Positions 12,731 to 25,831 of a stretch of 64,000 bases of DNA are shown here, piece by piece. The position numbers and the translations under genes were made by a program. Position 1 is the stretch's first letter; every line of letters begins with the position of its first letter. Source of the DNA: Paraspadella gotoi (Eukaryota > Chaetognatha); contig CM119264.1 in assembly GCA_051294375.1 (NCBI GenBank), positions 13,288,813 through 13,352,812 on the forward strand, in the 5' to 3' direction. The notes under the pieces are model-generated. The model made no database searches and had not been told where the DNA came from. It was given only the letters and a program-made list of their open reading frames with translations.

Positions 12731-14709
12731 TTCTCAAAATGTGTTTGCAATTTTTTTTTTTAACTTCGCCGACGTTTGAAAATCCCCGAGCTAAATTACA
12801 CAAAGAGAAGACAAAAGGATGAATGGAATTTTCCAAAATGGCCGAATTTGTCGAGAAGAATGAAAGTAATTCGAAGCCAAAGAAAGATCCAGATTGAAGA
12901 AGGAAATTCCAACAACGCATCGTGAAACTCTTACGCTGTCTCTTCCGAGAATTAAAAAAACATACGTAGAAAAAAAAAAACAATGAAAATTTTTTTTAAC
13001 TTTACGTATGAGTGCAATTTTAAAATTCTAAAGTTCTTGGAAAGTGAGAACTAAGTACAGCATTTTTCATGTTTGAGTACATAGAGGGAACCGCGGCACG
13101 GACGAAAATAATTTTATTCAAATTTTTCTTCCGTAGTAAGACAAAAAAATCGGGTCTCTGTTCGTTTGCATGGCTGATATATTTTTTTAAAGAAATCCAA
13201 GTATTATAAAACGTTATGTCATACAAAAGTATTGAAAAAACCATTAGCCGGTAATTGAGGAGAAAGAGGAGGCCGGGGGTTGGCCGAGTCGGCTGACGGA
13301 TCTATTTCAATCTCTCTCTCTCTCTCTCTCTCTCTCNNNNNNNNNNNNNNNNNNNNNNNNNGGAGAGATGAGAGAGAGAGAGAAGGAGAGAGAGAGGAGA
13401 GAGAGATGAGGAGAGGAGAGAGAGTAGCGAGATTAATGATGCTCGCTTTTTTTCTATATGAGAGAGTCAGGCTTTCTTTTGTTTGGCTTTTTTTTCGATA
13501 TTTTTTTATGGGGTGGCTGCCGCGGGAGTAAGTGCGGTCCCGGCTCGGTCTCGAACGAGTGCCATTGTGGCCTGTCTCTCTGGAGGAGAGATGAGAGCGA
13601 GAGAGTAGAGGCAGAGAGGAGAGAGAGAGAGAGGAGAGAGGATGAGAGAAGAGATTGAGAGAGTGAGAGAGAGAAGTACGGACTGAGGAGTAGAGAGAGA
13701 GATGAGAGATTGGAAGTATATGATTCGTCAGCTCCGGACTCGGCCGTAAGCCCCCGTGGCGTCGTCGTCTACTTTTCTGCTCGGTCGAGTTATCCGGCTA
13801 AGGTGGTTTTTTTGTTGTTTTCTCTCTCTCTCTCTTTTTGTTATCGTGACGTCTTTTCATCATCGAAGTCGTTTGAGCCGATAATCATCCACCCAAAGAT
13901 GACCATCGTCCTGTCGTCATCATCGTCGTCGTCGTCGTCGTCGGCTTCGTTTTTATCGCCGTTGGCTTCGTCGTTATCGTCGTCTCTGCCGTCGACGTCG
14001 TCTTCTTATTTTCCCTAAAGAATCTCTGAAAATGGAGTCTATGGCGTCGACATCGCTTCGTCTTTAGCTTCGCGGTTTAATCGTTGTCGTTGTCTCACCT
14101 CTTTGTCGTCGTTGTCCTCATCATTGTCATATTTTCTTTTCTTATTTTCGTCCTCATCGTCGCCTTGGGTCAGATGAGAACTTCGCCTGTTGTCCCGAGA
14201 TGGAGTTTTTCCCGGTCATTAGCGCCGACGGACCCCGTCGTCCCTTTCTCTCCATCAATTTCGTCCGTTTCTCCAGCATCACCCATTCCTCTCTCTCTCT
14301 GTATCTCTCTCTTTCACTTTTTCCTTTTATCATTTCCTCTTCCTCTTCCTTTTCTCCTCTCCTCCCTGCCCCCTCCTCCTCCTCCTCCTCTCACCCCCCC
14401 CCACTCCTCACTCAGAATTCCTCCCCTTTTCTTGTTCTTCTTATCCTTTCGCTTCTCTTCGCTTCCGGGATGAATTTTTGATTCGGATTATAGATTCGGG
14501 TCTTAGACGATTTAGAGGAAAGAGAGGAAAAGGGGGTGAAAAAGAGAGGAAAAGAAAAGGAGAAGGAGAGAAGGAGAAAATTATTCCCGAATCGCAGTTT
14601 TGCAAGAAATTTTCCTCGGTTTTTAAAGGGACCGAGGAAGACTTGAATATTTCTCGTTTTGCAAAGACTTACTATCGCGGCGAAAAGGAAGGAAGACAAA
14701 CGAAGTCGA

Positions 14710-16345
14710 AGCAGCATAGAAGGCCAAAGCGAAAGACAAGAAGGCCAGAAGCGAGATTAAGATGGTTGAAGAAAAAGGCTAAGAGCGCGAAAAAAAAAGG
14801 ACATAAAAAGAAGGAAAGAAATGGCTAGAGGGAAGAAGGCCGCTTTAAAAAATCTCGTTCTCAAGAGAAAAGTCTCTACGAAGAAGATCTCTCCTCGACC
14901 GCCATAATTCCTTCGATTTTTTTGTGGCGTTTATTTAGGACATTCGGCGCCTTGGAGTATGGGCATGGGCATTGATGGAGGAAGAAGGGGAGGGAGGGAG
15001 AAGTGATGGAAGCAGACAGGGATGGAAGCGATGGAGAACAAAGATGTAAGTGGAGGAGATGGAAAGCAGGAAGAAGACGAGAGATATCAGGCCTTGAAGT
15101 GAGTAGTAACGAGATAATTCAATCAGCTTCTATTCTTCTTATTGTCGTGGTAATTCCTTTCTCTCGTTGTCTCTCATTGTCATGGTTTTTTGACGCATTT
15201 GTCGTTGTTTTGTTGTTGTTGGACTGAAGATGTTCGGGAAACTTAACTGTCGAACCATTCTCGATTTACAATGGAGTTAAAAGCGATGGTTTTTTTTGGC
15301 CGGTCAATTTTTTTTTCCTTCGGGTTCCGACTTCCCTTTTGTCTTGTTTGTTGTTTATTTTCGTTGTTGTTTTCGATCCCAAGAAGTCGGAGATAAGTGC
15401 AGTCCCATTAATTCAGTTCAAGCCACGTCGGACGTCGCGTCTTTTGACCTATAAGGTGGCCGAGAGGCTTCCTCCGAGGGGTCAAGGGTCAACCCGCCAT
15501 ATCCGTGCGTGTCGACTGGAATCGGAGGTCTGATTATCTCGGAGGTCAGGGTCGGGAAAACCCTCGTAGGTCAGACCGAAGGTTCGAAGAATTTTCAAAC
15601 TCTTTCTCTTCAATTTCGCGAAAGGAAGAGGAAGCTTTCGAAATGGGAAATCTCTTATAAAACTAAAAAAATAATATTCAATAAACAAGCTTCTTACCCT
15701 GACTGGACCATGGACATGGACACTTAACCCTATCGTAAGCATTCATCCCTCTACCAATATATTAGGATAGTCTTGAATATTAACTCCAGAGTAGCTTGGA
15801 TTTACTAGGAAGTTTAAGTTGTATTTAATCTCTTAGTGAATACAACTCAGTCGATGATTCCGGCACTCGGATATGAAATAAGTACAGTAGAAGTACATCC
15901 GGTGTTGCAGACGTACATGAAACGGTAAATCCTTAAAATATTTATAAAAAAAAAATACTGCAACGGCCATCGGACCGAATGGCAACCGACGTCCGACATG
16001 TTTGCATCTGGCAGAGAAACGAACCAAACGGTCAACGGTCGAGACAATCTCGAAGGCAAGGTAATGGGACAGAAATAAAATTCTGACGTGGAGAAGGGAT
16101 ACCCCCCCTGGTCTCAATGGGGGGGGGGAGGGGAGAGAAAATACAAAGGAGTCTTGTCGGCCAAAGATGGTCAGACTGACTTTGACGTCCTGTCTTCGTC
16201 TTACGTCCGAACTGTCGGACGATACGGGCATAGTTGCCCGCGTTTAGTTCACTGTGGCCTCGACTAAGAATGAGGATCAAGAATGGGATGTTTATATACA
16301 AGAAAATTAATTTCTTTCTTTAAAAAAAATCCTTTTTTTCCCGAA
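14710..16345 (+). repeat. Inverted repeat 2, left arm
   Basis: This arm is the reverse complement of right-arm material at 16640-17347 and 17808-19270. Anchors are the CCCAAGAAGTCGG / ATTAATTCAG block (15380-15420 versus about 18540-18590) and GACGTCCGACATG (15985-16000 versus 16975-16990 and 18145-18160). The inner end lies at about 16310-16345, where a short poly-A/T stem begins. No conserved protein is evident in any frame. Confidence 0.8.
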
Positions 16346-16639
16346 AACACATCCTTTTCAAAAAAAAAGAACTAAACAATGAATAAAACAAATACAACCA
16401 CCAAAAAAAATCAATTACAAAAACACTAAAAAAAAACTGTACAACAAAAACAACGAAAACAAAAAAACCGCAACGCACTTCAACGCATATATCACAGATG
16501 ACCTCATCATCGTACCGCCAAAAGCTCATCCACCATACAAACAGATATAAAAAGAAGAAAAACAAAAAAAAGTACAAAAAACACAAATCAAAAAAATAAA
16601 CAGAATAAACAAAAATCACAAAAGATTTGTTTTCGGGAA

Positions 16640-17347
16640 AAAAAAGATTTTTTTTTAAAAGAAAGAAATTAATTTCGTCTTCGTATATAAACATCCTCTG
16701 TGAATCCTCATTCTTTAGTCGAGGCCACATGAACTAAAAGCGGGCAACTATGCCCCGTATCGTCCGAACAGTCGGACGTAAGAGAAGACAGACGTCCCAA
16801 AGTCAGTCTGACCATCTTTGGCCGACAAGACGTCCTGTGTTTCTCTCCCTCCCCCCCCCCCATTGAGACCCGGGGGATCCCTTCTCCCGTCAGAATTTTT
16901 TTTCTGTTCCCATTACCTCTCCTCGAGATTGTCTCGACCGTTGACGTTGTTCGTTGTCTTCTGCACAGATGCAAAACATGTCGGACGTCGGTTGCCATTC
17001 GTCCGATGCCAGTTGCAGTATTTTTTTTTTTTAATAATATTTCAAGGATTTACCGTTTCAGTTACCGTCTCAACAACCGGATGTACTACTACTGTACTAT
17101 TTCATATTCCGAGTGCCGGATACATACGGACTGGAGTTCGTATTCACTTCATAAGATTAAATACAACTTAACACATTCCTCGTAGAAGCTCCAAACTCTG
17201 GGAGTGAAATATTCAAGACTATCCTAATATATTGTTAATGAGCGGATGACAGGTGCCCTTACTACATAGGTAAGTGTCAGTGTCCTAATTGTCCACTCCA
17301 ATGGTCCAGTCATGGGTAACTGATAGCTTGTTTTTATTGAATATTAT
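16640..17347 (-). repeat. Inverted repeat 2, inner right arm (copy B)
   Basis: Reverse-complement match to about 15672-16345, forming a hairpin with arms of about 0.7 kb and a loop of about 0.29 kb (16346-16639, A-rich). The copy ends exactly at the 25-N gap 17348-17372. Small indels are frequent compared with the left arm. Confidence 0.8.
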
Positions 17348-17807
17348 NNNNNNNNNNNNNNNNNNNNNNNNNACTTACTGATTAATGTTTAGACTGCTTG
17401 GTTGTCGTTTTTTGTTGTTGCTTGTCATTTGCTTCGTCATTATATCGAATCTTGAGTCGCCAGTACCAGTAAACAGAATGTAGAGAAAGTACAAAGTATA
17501 ACGTAAAGAGGGAAAAAGTAAACTCAGGCACGTTATACGGTAAGGCTACGAGAAATCAGAAATTACATGGAATAGCCTCAAAGTGCGAAGAAAAAAAATA
17601 GATAAATAAAAAGAGATTGTAAATTAATACCAATACGACTTACATCAAAGAAGGAAATTTGACCAAAATATTCATTTTTAAAACTTTAGCCGTTCGATTG
17701 CTCTTTTGTTTTCTCGGGAATTTCGTGCGTATATCTCTCCTCGACATGAAAACTTGCTATATCGTTTTTTGATCCTCTTCCCTCAAGAGATGTGTGTTGT
17801 CGTGGGA

Positions 17808-19270
17808 AAAAAAAAGATTTTTTTTTAAAAGAAAGAAATTAATTTCTTTCTTCGTATATAAACATCCCTGTGAATCCTCATTCTTTACGAGGCCACATGA
17901 ACTAAAGCGTGGGCAACTATGCCCAGATCGTCCGACAGTTCGGACGTAAGGAGAGACAGACGTCCAAAGTCAGTCTGACCATCTTTGGCCGACAAGACGT
18001 CCTTGTTTTCTCTCCCTCTCCCCCCCCCCATTGAGACCGGGGGGGCTATCCCCTCTCCCCGTCAGAATTTTTGTTTCGTCCCATTACCTCTCCTCGAGAT
18101 TGTCTCGACCGTTGACGTTGTTCGTTGTCTCTGCCCGAGTGCAAACATGTCGGACGTCGGTTGCCATTCGTCCGATGCCAGTTCCAGTATTTTTTTTTTT
18201 TAATAAATATTTCAAGGATTTACGTGTTCATGTACCGTGCTGCCAAACAACCGAGAATGTACTATCTTAACTGTTATTGGTATTTTCATCTCTCTCTTTT
18301 ATTTTTTATAAGAGATTCCCATCGAAAGCTCCTCTTCCTCTTCCTAAATTGGAAGAGAAAGAGTTTTGAAAATTCTTCGAACCTTCGGCTGACCTTCGAG
18401 GGTTTCCGACCCTGACCTCCGAGATAATCAGACCTCCGATCCCAGTCGAACCACGGAATATGGCGGGTCTGACCCTTGACCCCTCGGAGGAACCTCTTCG
18501 GCCACCTTTAGGTCAAAAGACCGACGTCCGACGTGGCTGAACTGAATTAATGGGACTGCAACTTATCTCCCGACTTCTTGGGATCGAAAACAACAACGAA
18601 AATAACAACAACAACAACGACGACAAAAAGGGGAAGTCGGAACCCGAAGGAAAAAAAATTGACCGCCAAAAAAAAACCCATCGCCTTTTAACTCCATTGT
18701 AATACGAGAATGGTTCGACAGTTAGTTTCCCGAACATCTTCAGTCCAACAACAACAAACAACGACAACAATGCGTCAAAAAACCATGACAATGAGAGACA
18801 ACGAGAGAAAGGAAATTACCACGACATTAAGAAGATAGAAGCTGATTGAATTATCTCGTTACTACTCGGTTCAAGCCTGATATCTCTCGTCTTCTTTCTG
18901 CTTCCAATCTTCCTCCACTTACATCTTTTGTTCCTCCCTCGCTTCCATCCCCTTCTTCTTCCATCACTTCTCCTCCTCCCCTTCTTCCTTCATCAATGCC
19001 CCATGCCCATCTCCAAGGCCGCCGAATGTCCTAAATAAACGCCACAAAAATCGAAGGAATTATTGGCGGTCGAGGAGAGATCTTCTTCGTAGAGAACTTT
19101 TCTCTTTGAGAACGAGATTTTCTTAAGCGGCCTTCTTCCCTCCAGCCATTTCGCCTTATTATGTCCTCTTTTTTTCGCGCTCTTAGCCTTCTTCTTCATC
19201 CATCTTTATCCTCGCCTTCTTGGCCTTCTTGGCCTTCTTGTCCTTCTTTGCCTTCTATGCCTTCTTCAAC
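17808..19270 (-). repeat. Inverted repeat 2, outer right arm (copy C)
   Basis: Bases 17808-18260 are a second copy of the inner arm (direct repeat of 16640-17100). After a short junction near 18265-18290 the sequence continues as the reverse complement of 14710-15660. Relative to the left arm, about 240 bases (near 15660-15900) are missing at the junction. The other side is 435 bases of sequence (17373-17807) not found in the left arm. Confidence 0.78.
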
Positions 19271-19369
19271 TTCTTTGTCTTCCTTCTTTCTTCGCCTTCT
19301 TTACGACTTGAAAGCATTATCTTATTTTTCCACAAACTTATCCTTGTTTATCTTACTCATTACATTCTC

Positions 19370-19720
19370 ACCTTCTGTTCCCTATTTGCCACATTCTTTT
19401 AATTCTTCTACGTCNNNNNNNNNNNNNNNNNNNNNNNNNNNNNNNNNNNNNNNNNNNNNNNNNNNNNNNNNNNNNNNNNNNNNNNNNTTCTTTTAATTCT
19501 TCTCCGTCTTCCCTTCTGTTCCCTATTTGCCATATTCTTTTAATTCTTCTCCGTCTTCCCTTCTGTTCCCTATTTGCTACATTCTTTTAATTCTTCTCCG
19601 TCTTCTCTTCTGTTCCCTATTTGCCACATTCTTTTAATTCTTCTCCGTCTTCCCTTCTGTTCCTTATTTGCCATATTCTTTTAATTCTTCTCCGTCTTCC
19701 CTGCTGCATTCTTTACTTTC
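19370..19720 (+). repeat. 47-bp minisatellite interrupted by an N gap
   Basis: The TTCTTTTAATTCTTCT core starts at 19394, 19488, 19535, 19582, 19629 and 19676. Visible steps are 47 bases, and the step across the 73-N gap is 94, exactly two periods. The unit continues CCGTCTTCCCTTCTGTTCC and CTATTTGCCA. Confidence 0.85.
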
Positions 19721-22557
19721 TTCTTTAGCTTCGCTTTCTTCAAACCCTTCATAACCTTCTGCCCTGCCGCATTTTTTGCCATCTTCTATTGTAACCTTCG
19801 CCCTTAACTCCATTGCAAAATAAAAGAGGGCATCTTGATGAGATCTTAAAGTACGGAGCAATTTTTTTTTAAATCGTTTTGATTCTGCGCTTGTGATAAA
19901 TGACGTTAGGAATCATTCTAGTGCTTCTCAAGAAAGTATTACATCCTGCTTATTAATAGCAATTATCATTATAATAACAATTACTTAATATACTTTTTTA
20001 AATAAATTTCTTTCTATGTCTTACTCTTCATTCTCTATCCAAATTTATCTCGTTGCACTGATTGAATGATTGGTTCGCTCAACGATTCCCCATTACTCCG
20101 ACAACATTGACTCAAAAATCGTAACCACTCTGATTGATTTCCCACTCTTTTAAGCAGTTTCTACTGTAAAGAGATTTATTGCACGCCCTCCTATCGGGAC
20201 AGGGAAATCCCTTTAAACGATTTCGCACGCATCTTATCTTTTCCCCCTGAATTCGTGTCCTCGGTCGCTCCATTATTTCTAAAGAACCATTTTCCTCTCC
20301 TCATGATTTATTTTTTCGGGCTTTTATTTGCTCCGCCCTCGTTTCTCCAAAGACTGACCGATGTACTCTTTCCCAGCCACCCACTTCCCTTTTTTCCTTT
20401 TTTTTTTTCTTTTCCTTTTTTTCTTTTCCTTTTCTTCTCGTTCCCTCCCCCTTTCTTTATTTTCCTTCTTCCGCCTTGCGCAGACTGTGGAACTAAACCC
20501 AGAGCCAAAAATTTGACGGGACCTTTCTCTTCAAAATCATCGACCCACCTAATCTCTCTCTCTCTNNNNNNNNNNNNNNNNNNNNNNNNNNNNNNNNNNN
20601 NNNNNNNNNNNNNNNNNNNNNNNNNNNNNNNNNNNNNNNNNNNNNNNNNNNNNNNNNNNNNNNNNNNNNNNNNNNNNNNNNNNNNNNNNNNNNNNNNNNN
20701 NNNNNNNNNNNNNNNNNNNNNNNNNNNNNNNNNNNNNNNNNNNNNNNNNNNNNNNNNNNNNNNNGGTGACGGGCAGGGAGAAGGCGAGGCATGACGGCAA
20801 GCGGAGCGTGAGGCATGACAAGGGAGAGATGGAGGCTCCGTTGGCCGGGCAATGAGATAAAAGGTGAGTGGGGGGGATTTATATCGAAGCTTAACAGCGA
20901 GTAGAGGACGCAGAATAAGGAAGAGCACCTCGCGGACGGGAAAGGATTGAGGGCAGAGAGAAAAACAGGGAAACAGGGAAAAGGCTCCCTTGGCCCTCTT
21001 CCACGAAATATAGAGAAAATTTGTCTCTTTTGAATAATTTACTCAGTGGCAACGACTGATGGACCTTTGTTCAACTTCAGAGATTATGAGATAGTAAATA
21101 AGAATTTCACTGTGGAGGTACAGAGAGGAGAGGAGAGGCATCAAAGACAAAATTCGAAACGACGTCATTGTTTTTTTCTTGAATTGTTTCCCTGCCGCCA
21201 TCAGCTCAACACTGCAACACGTCAGACAATACATCCACGAATGAGCATTTTAGGCGGGATTTGCGTTTTCGTGGTCAAAAGACTTCGTCTATGCGACTGA
21301 CAACAACAACGACAAGGGGCGAGACCAAAAACCGCGAGCGACTGATCCGTGTCCGNNNNNNNNNNNNNNNNNNNNNNNNNNNNNNNNNNNNNNNNNNNNN
21401 NNNNNNNNNNNNNNNNNNNNNNNNNNNNNNNNNNNNNNNNNNNNNNNNNNNNNNNNNNNNNNNNNNNNNNNNNNNNNNNNNNNNNNNNNNNNNNNNNNNN
21501 NNNNNNNNNNNNNNNNNNNNNNNNNNNNNNNNNNNNNNNNNNNNNNNNNNNNNNNNNNNNNNNNNNNNNNNNNNNNNNNNNNNNNNNNNNNNNNNNNNNN
21601 NNNNNNNNNNNNNNNNNNNCTCATTTTCGTCCTCATTTTCGTCCTCATTTTCGTCCTCAGAAATCCGGAGACGAAGGAGTTTTTTCATTTCTCCTCTTTC
21701 CTTTTTTNNNNNNNNNNNNNNNNNNNNNNNNNNNNNNNNNNNNNNNNNNNNNNNNNNNNNNNNNNNNNNNNNNNNNNNNNNNNNNNNNNNNNNNNNNNNN
21801 NNNNNNNNNNNNNNNNNNNNNNNNNNNNNNNNNNNNNNNNNNNNNNNNNNNNNNNNNNNNNNNNNNNNTTTTTTTGCCATTCAATTTCGATTCTATTTTG
21901 GGAATTATAACCGTTTACTAAACACGCAATGCAATAAAGATATATATATAAAAATCTTTAGCAAAAAGGCGGGTAAAAACGACGGAAAACGTGAGCACAG
22001 TAAATTAGAAAAAAATTCAATATCCATATATATAAATATAAATTTAATGAAAATTTTTCATCCAATAATTAGTACAGTCAATAGAAAAAAAAACACGGTT
22101 TGGCGCGAATCCCCAAAAAGTGCGACACCACAAACAAAAGTTTTGGGTCAACTTTGGGCAAAACAGTTTACGACGACGTTGACGAAGGACGACGACCTCG
22201 ACGACTACGAAAACGACTTACCCATGAACCCCCTCTCTGCCCCCCCTACTTTCTCGAAAAAGAAAAAAAAACAATAAAAGTTCGACGTTTAACGATTTTC
22301 AGTCATCCGGACTTCGCCGTTCGCCCCTGGCCACCGTAATGGCGCCCGTAGCCTTGAAAAACAGAATTTCAAAAGAATTCCCCAGAAACTTCAACGCTTC
22401 CGCCGTCGCTGCAGCAGCGGCGGCAGAAGAAGCCGCAACGCAATCGGCGGAACTGCTGTTGCTGAAGCTGCGGCGGCGGGAACGAGGGCTGAAAGAGGAT
22501 TTCCTTCCTTCTTCGTTTTCACGACCAGGTTTTCAGGAGGAAAGGGAGATTCTGGAG

Positions 22558-22602
<45 letters not shown>

Positions 22603-23041
22603 AACTCAAGTAACGCTATATTTCAAAGAGGAGGCCGCCTAAGGTTCTCGTCTTGAATTTTCAACGTATTTTCCCAGTGTGTTTCTCTAATGGGTTTTTT
22701 GTTTTGTTCGTTTGTTTTTTTTCGCTTACAGTTAATTCAAAAATAATCTAAAAAAAAACGAATGATACATAATTACAATAGAATTTAACTAGCCCTATTT
22801 CCTTCTTGCGATCTCTCGCCTCTCTCCCTCCATTTCCCTTCCTCTATCAACTCTCCCACGCCGACCTTCGCCTCACCCAAACTTTCCCACTTTTTATGGT
22901 GAATTGGTTTCGACTTCCAACTTGGAACAAGGAGGTGATTGGGGTTAAGGCCGCGCCGCAGCAAATGTCAAATCTTTTTTTCCCTCCCTTATTCATTCGC
23001 TCGCCGAATGTAGCTTGTAACCTACCCTTCCTTTTTCCTCC

Positions 23042-23044
23042 GTT

Positions 23045-23088
<44 letters not shown>

Positions 23089-23098
23089 TCCTTCTTTC
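23042..23098 (+). repeat. (TTTC)n tetranucleotide repeat
   Basis: About 14 TTTC units with minor variation at the 3' end, in T/C-rich DNA with no gene. Confidence 0.95.
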
Positions 23099-24095
23099 CT
23101 TCTCGATCTTCCTGTCCTTCATTTCATTTTCTTATTTTTTCTCATTTTCTTTACTCCTTCTCTTTTTCCCCCTTCGTTATCTTCCTGTTTGCCATCTTCT
23201 TGCCTCTCGGCTTTACTTTAGTCTTCCTAGTTATTTCTTTTTCCCTTTTTTACTAACTCCCATTTCACACCTTCTTCCTCCCTCAGTCTCTTCATTTGTT
23301 CCTACCTCCTTTTTTCCTCCCTCGCTAATCCTCAATCCCAGTTTCCGCTTGTGTTGTTGGTTGGTTTGAACTGATGAATTATCGCGCTTTGCATTCTATT
23401 CAAAACCCGAAACCCGCTTTAAAAAAAAAAAAAAAAAAAAACCGCGCGACTTTTTCGCGTCGAATTCAAATGCGGCTGAGTCGGAAGGTTATGCGAGGTG
23501 AGGTCTGGGAGGAACTGAGTTCGAGACCGACTTTAAAACGGATTATTACTTTTAATTTCAATGAGAATGTTAATGTTAATGCGGCGAATGATAACGTCTT
23601 CGCTTTTTCAACCGCATGATCAACCGTTTCATACTATCGAAAGAAAATTTATCTTTCTCTGGTTATTCTCAAACAGCTCATAATTTTCCGTTTTGACTTT
23701 TTGATGGTGAAGGTCCTTCAAATTCTTGCGGATAAATGGAATGTGATCTTACGTTTCAGGGCTTGGCGATACAATTTCAAAATTATTTTTTTCCTCTATT
23801 TTTTTCGCTTCGCTAGAATTCGAATTACAACATTTGCTTTTTTTCCATAAAAACAACAACAACGACATAAGCGACGACGACAAATTCCTTTCCCCCCCCC
23901 CCACAATTCAACGCGAGAGGCGTTTTTTTTTTCTTTCGCTTTTCTTTACATTTGGATTCCGCCATTTCGTTTTTTCGCGCTTTGCCTCTTTTCAACAGCT
24001 CGAAATCGGTTTGGCTGCGAAGAAAAAAAGAGAGGGGAAGGGGAGTAGAGGAAGAATGGAGAGAAAAGAGTTGTGGAGGAATGCAGAGAAGAAAG

Positions 24096-24519
24096 NNNNN
24101 NNNNNNNNNNNNNNNNNNNNNNNNNNNNNNNNNNNNNNNNNNNNNNNNNNNNNNNNNNNNNNNNNNNNNNNNNNNNNNNNNNNNNNNNNNNNNNNNNNNN
24201 NNNNNNNNNNNNNNNNNNNNNNNNNNNNNNNNNNNNNNNNNNNNNNNNNNNNNNNNNNNNNNNNNNNNNNNNNNNNNNNNNNNNNNNNNNNNNNNNNNNN
24301 NNNNNNNNNNNNNNNNNNNNNNNNNNNNNNNNNNNNNNNNNNNNNNNNNNNNNNNNNNNNNNNNNNNNNNNNNNNNNNNNNNNNNNNNNNNNNNNNNNNN
24401 NNNNNNNNNNNNNNNNNNNNNNNNNNNNNNNNNNNNNNNNNNNNNNNNNNNNNNNNNNNNNNNNNNNNNNNNNNNNNNNNNNNNNNNNNNNNNNNNNNNN
24501 NNNNNNNNNNNNNNNNNNN
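24096..24519. other. Assembly gap (424 N) with identical flanks
   Basis: The 18 bases on each side are the same (GGAATGCAGAGAAGAAAG at 24078-24095 and 24520-24537), so either the gap hides a tandem repeat or the contig ends overlap and the gap is not real. Confidence 0.95.
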
Positions 24520-25236
24520 GGAATGCAGAGAAGAAAGGGGAAAAGAGAAGAGAGGGAGATCGGAGTGGAAGAAAGACGAAGAAAGAAAGGACAGTTTTGA
24601 ATTTTTATGGCTGCTGATTTTTTTATTTCGATNNNNNNNNNNNNNNNNNNNNNNNNNNNNNNNNNNNNNNNNNNNNNNNNNNNNNNNNNNNNNNNNNNNN
24701 NNNNNNNNNNNNNNNNNNNNNNNNNNNNNNNNNNNNNNNNNNNNNNNNNNNNNNNNNNNNNNNNNNNNNNNNNNNNNNNNNNNNNNNNNNNNNNNNNNNN
24801 NNNNNNNNNNNNNNNNNNNNNNNNNNNNNNNNNNNNNNNNNNNNNNNNNNNNNNNNNNTTTATTCCGAATTTTGCCCTCGTCAAACGTTTCGGGTTTCAT
24901 GGAAGAGTTTTTGTGTCGTTGTGAAATGTGGATTCGAAACCTTTTTTCTCCTCTTGTTTCTTTAAAAGAAAAGTTTCTTTCACTTGCTTCCCTCATCGAA
25001 TTCGCCATATTTTAACTTTGTAATAAACCCGGTATTTCTTTAAGCAAACTTAATATCTTGCGAAGGCTGCTATTTTTGTAGTACGAACGTTGTGCCTGCC
25101 CTTATCTTCTTGAATTAACATGGCCGTTTTGCTTGATCTGCAAGTTGCCTTTTCAGTCGCGGAAGTCTCACTGTTTTTCCTTCTCTCTCAGGGATTCTCT
25201 GTGGTGTTTGCGTCGATCAGGGGAATATCTCTTTCG

Positions 25237-25303
<67 letters not shown>

Positions 25304-25736
25304 GTCTCTTTTGATTTTTGTCCTTTTCTTTTCTTCTTTCTCCTTCACCCTTTTTTTGGGTCTTGCTCTTCTTTTTTCTCTCGTTCCTCCTCTCTCTTTT
25401 TCTCTCTCTCCTTCTTTCTCTTTCTTCTTTCTCTAAATTGCTCTCCCATTGTTATGACGGAGCAAACAACGAAAATCATTTTCTATTCTTCGTAACTTAT
25501 TCTTCTTCTTCTCCTCTTTTTTAGTTTCTTCTTTCTTTTGTATTTTTTTTTCTTTTTTTCTGGCTATATTAAAAGTCGTAATCTTAATTTCATGAATATT
25601 CAATCTTGGACTAAATCTTTATCAGGATTCGGGAGTCGAGCGAGACATATTTATTTTTCCCGTAACCGACGTCGCCACGAAAAAATTGTGTCTGTCTCTA
25701 TTCGGTCCAGAAGGTTCTTTCTTTAAAATATCCCTG

Positions 25737-25768
<32 letters not shown>

Positions 25769-25795
25769 AAGAAAGAGAGAGAGAGAGCGAGAGAG

Positions 25796-25831
<36 letters not shown>

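Larger units (their letters stand above)
9841..14709. other. Stretch without a supported gene
   Basis: AT-rich DNA with (TCG)n patches (10958-11000, 13916-13945), a 375-base N gap (12356-12730), CT/GA repeats around the gap 13337-13361 and a T-rich tandem duplication. The 296-codon open frame 10941-11831 is built from TCG/CTC low complexity and I do not regard it as coding. Confidence 0.5.

Noticed and set aside
15445-15560. tRNA-like start GGTGGCCGAGAGGC
   Set aside because: No matching acceptor stem, anticodon loop or B box follows at suitable distances; the segment is just part of inverted repeat 2.
22339-22656. Ala-rich open frame starting MAPVALKNRISKEF
   Set aside because: It runs into a CT microsatellite, no donor site is convincing, and no partner exon was found.
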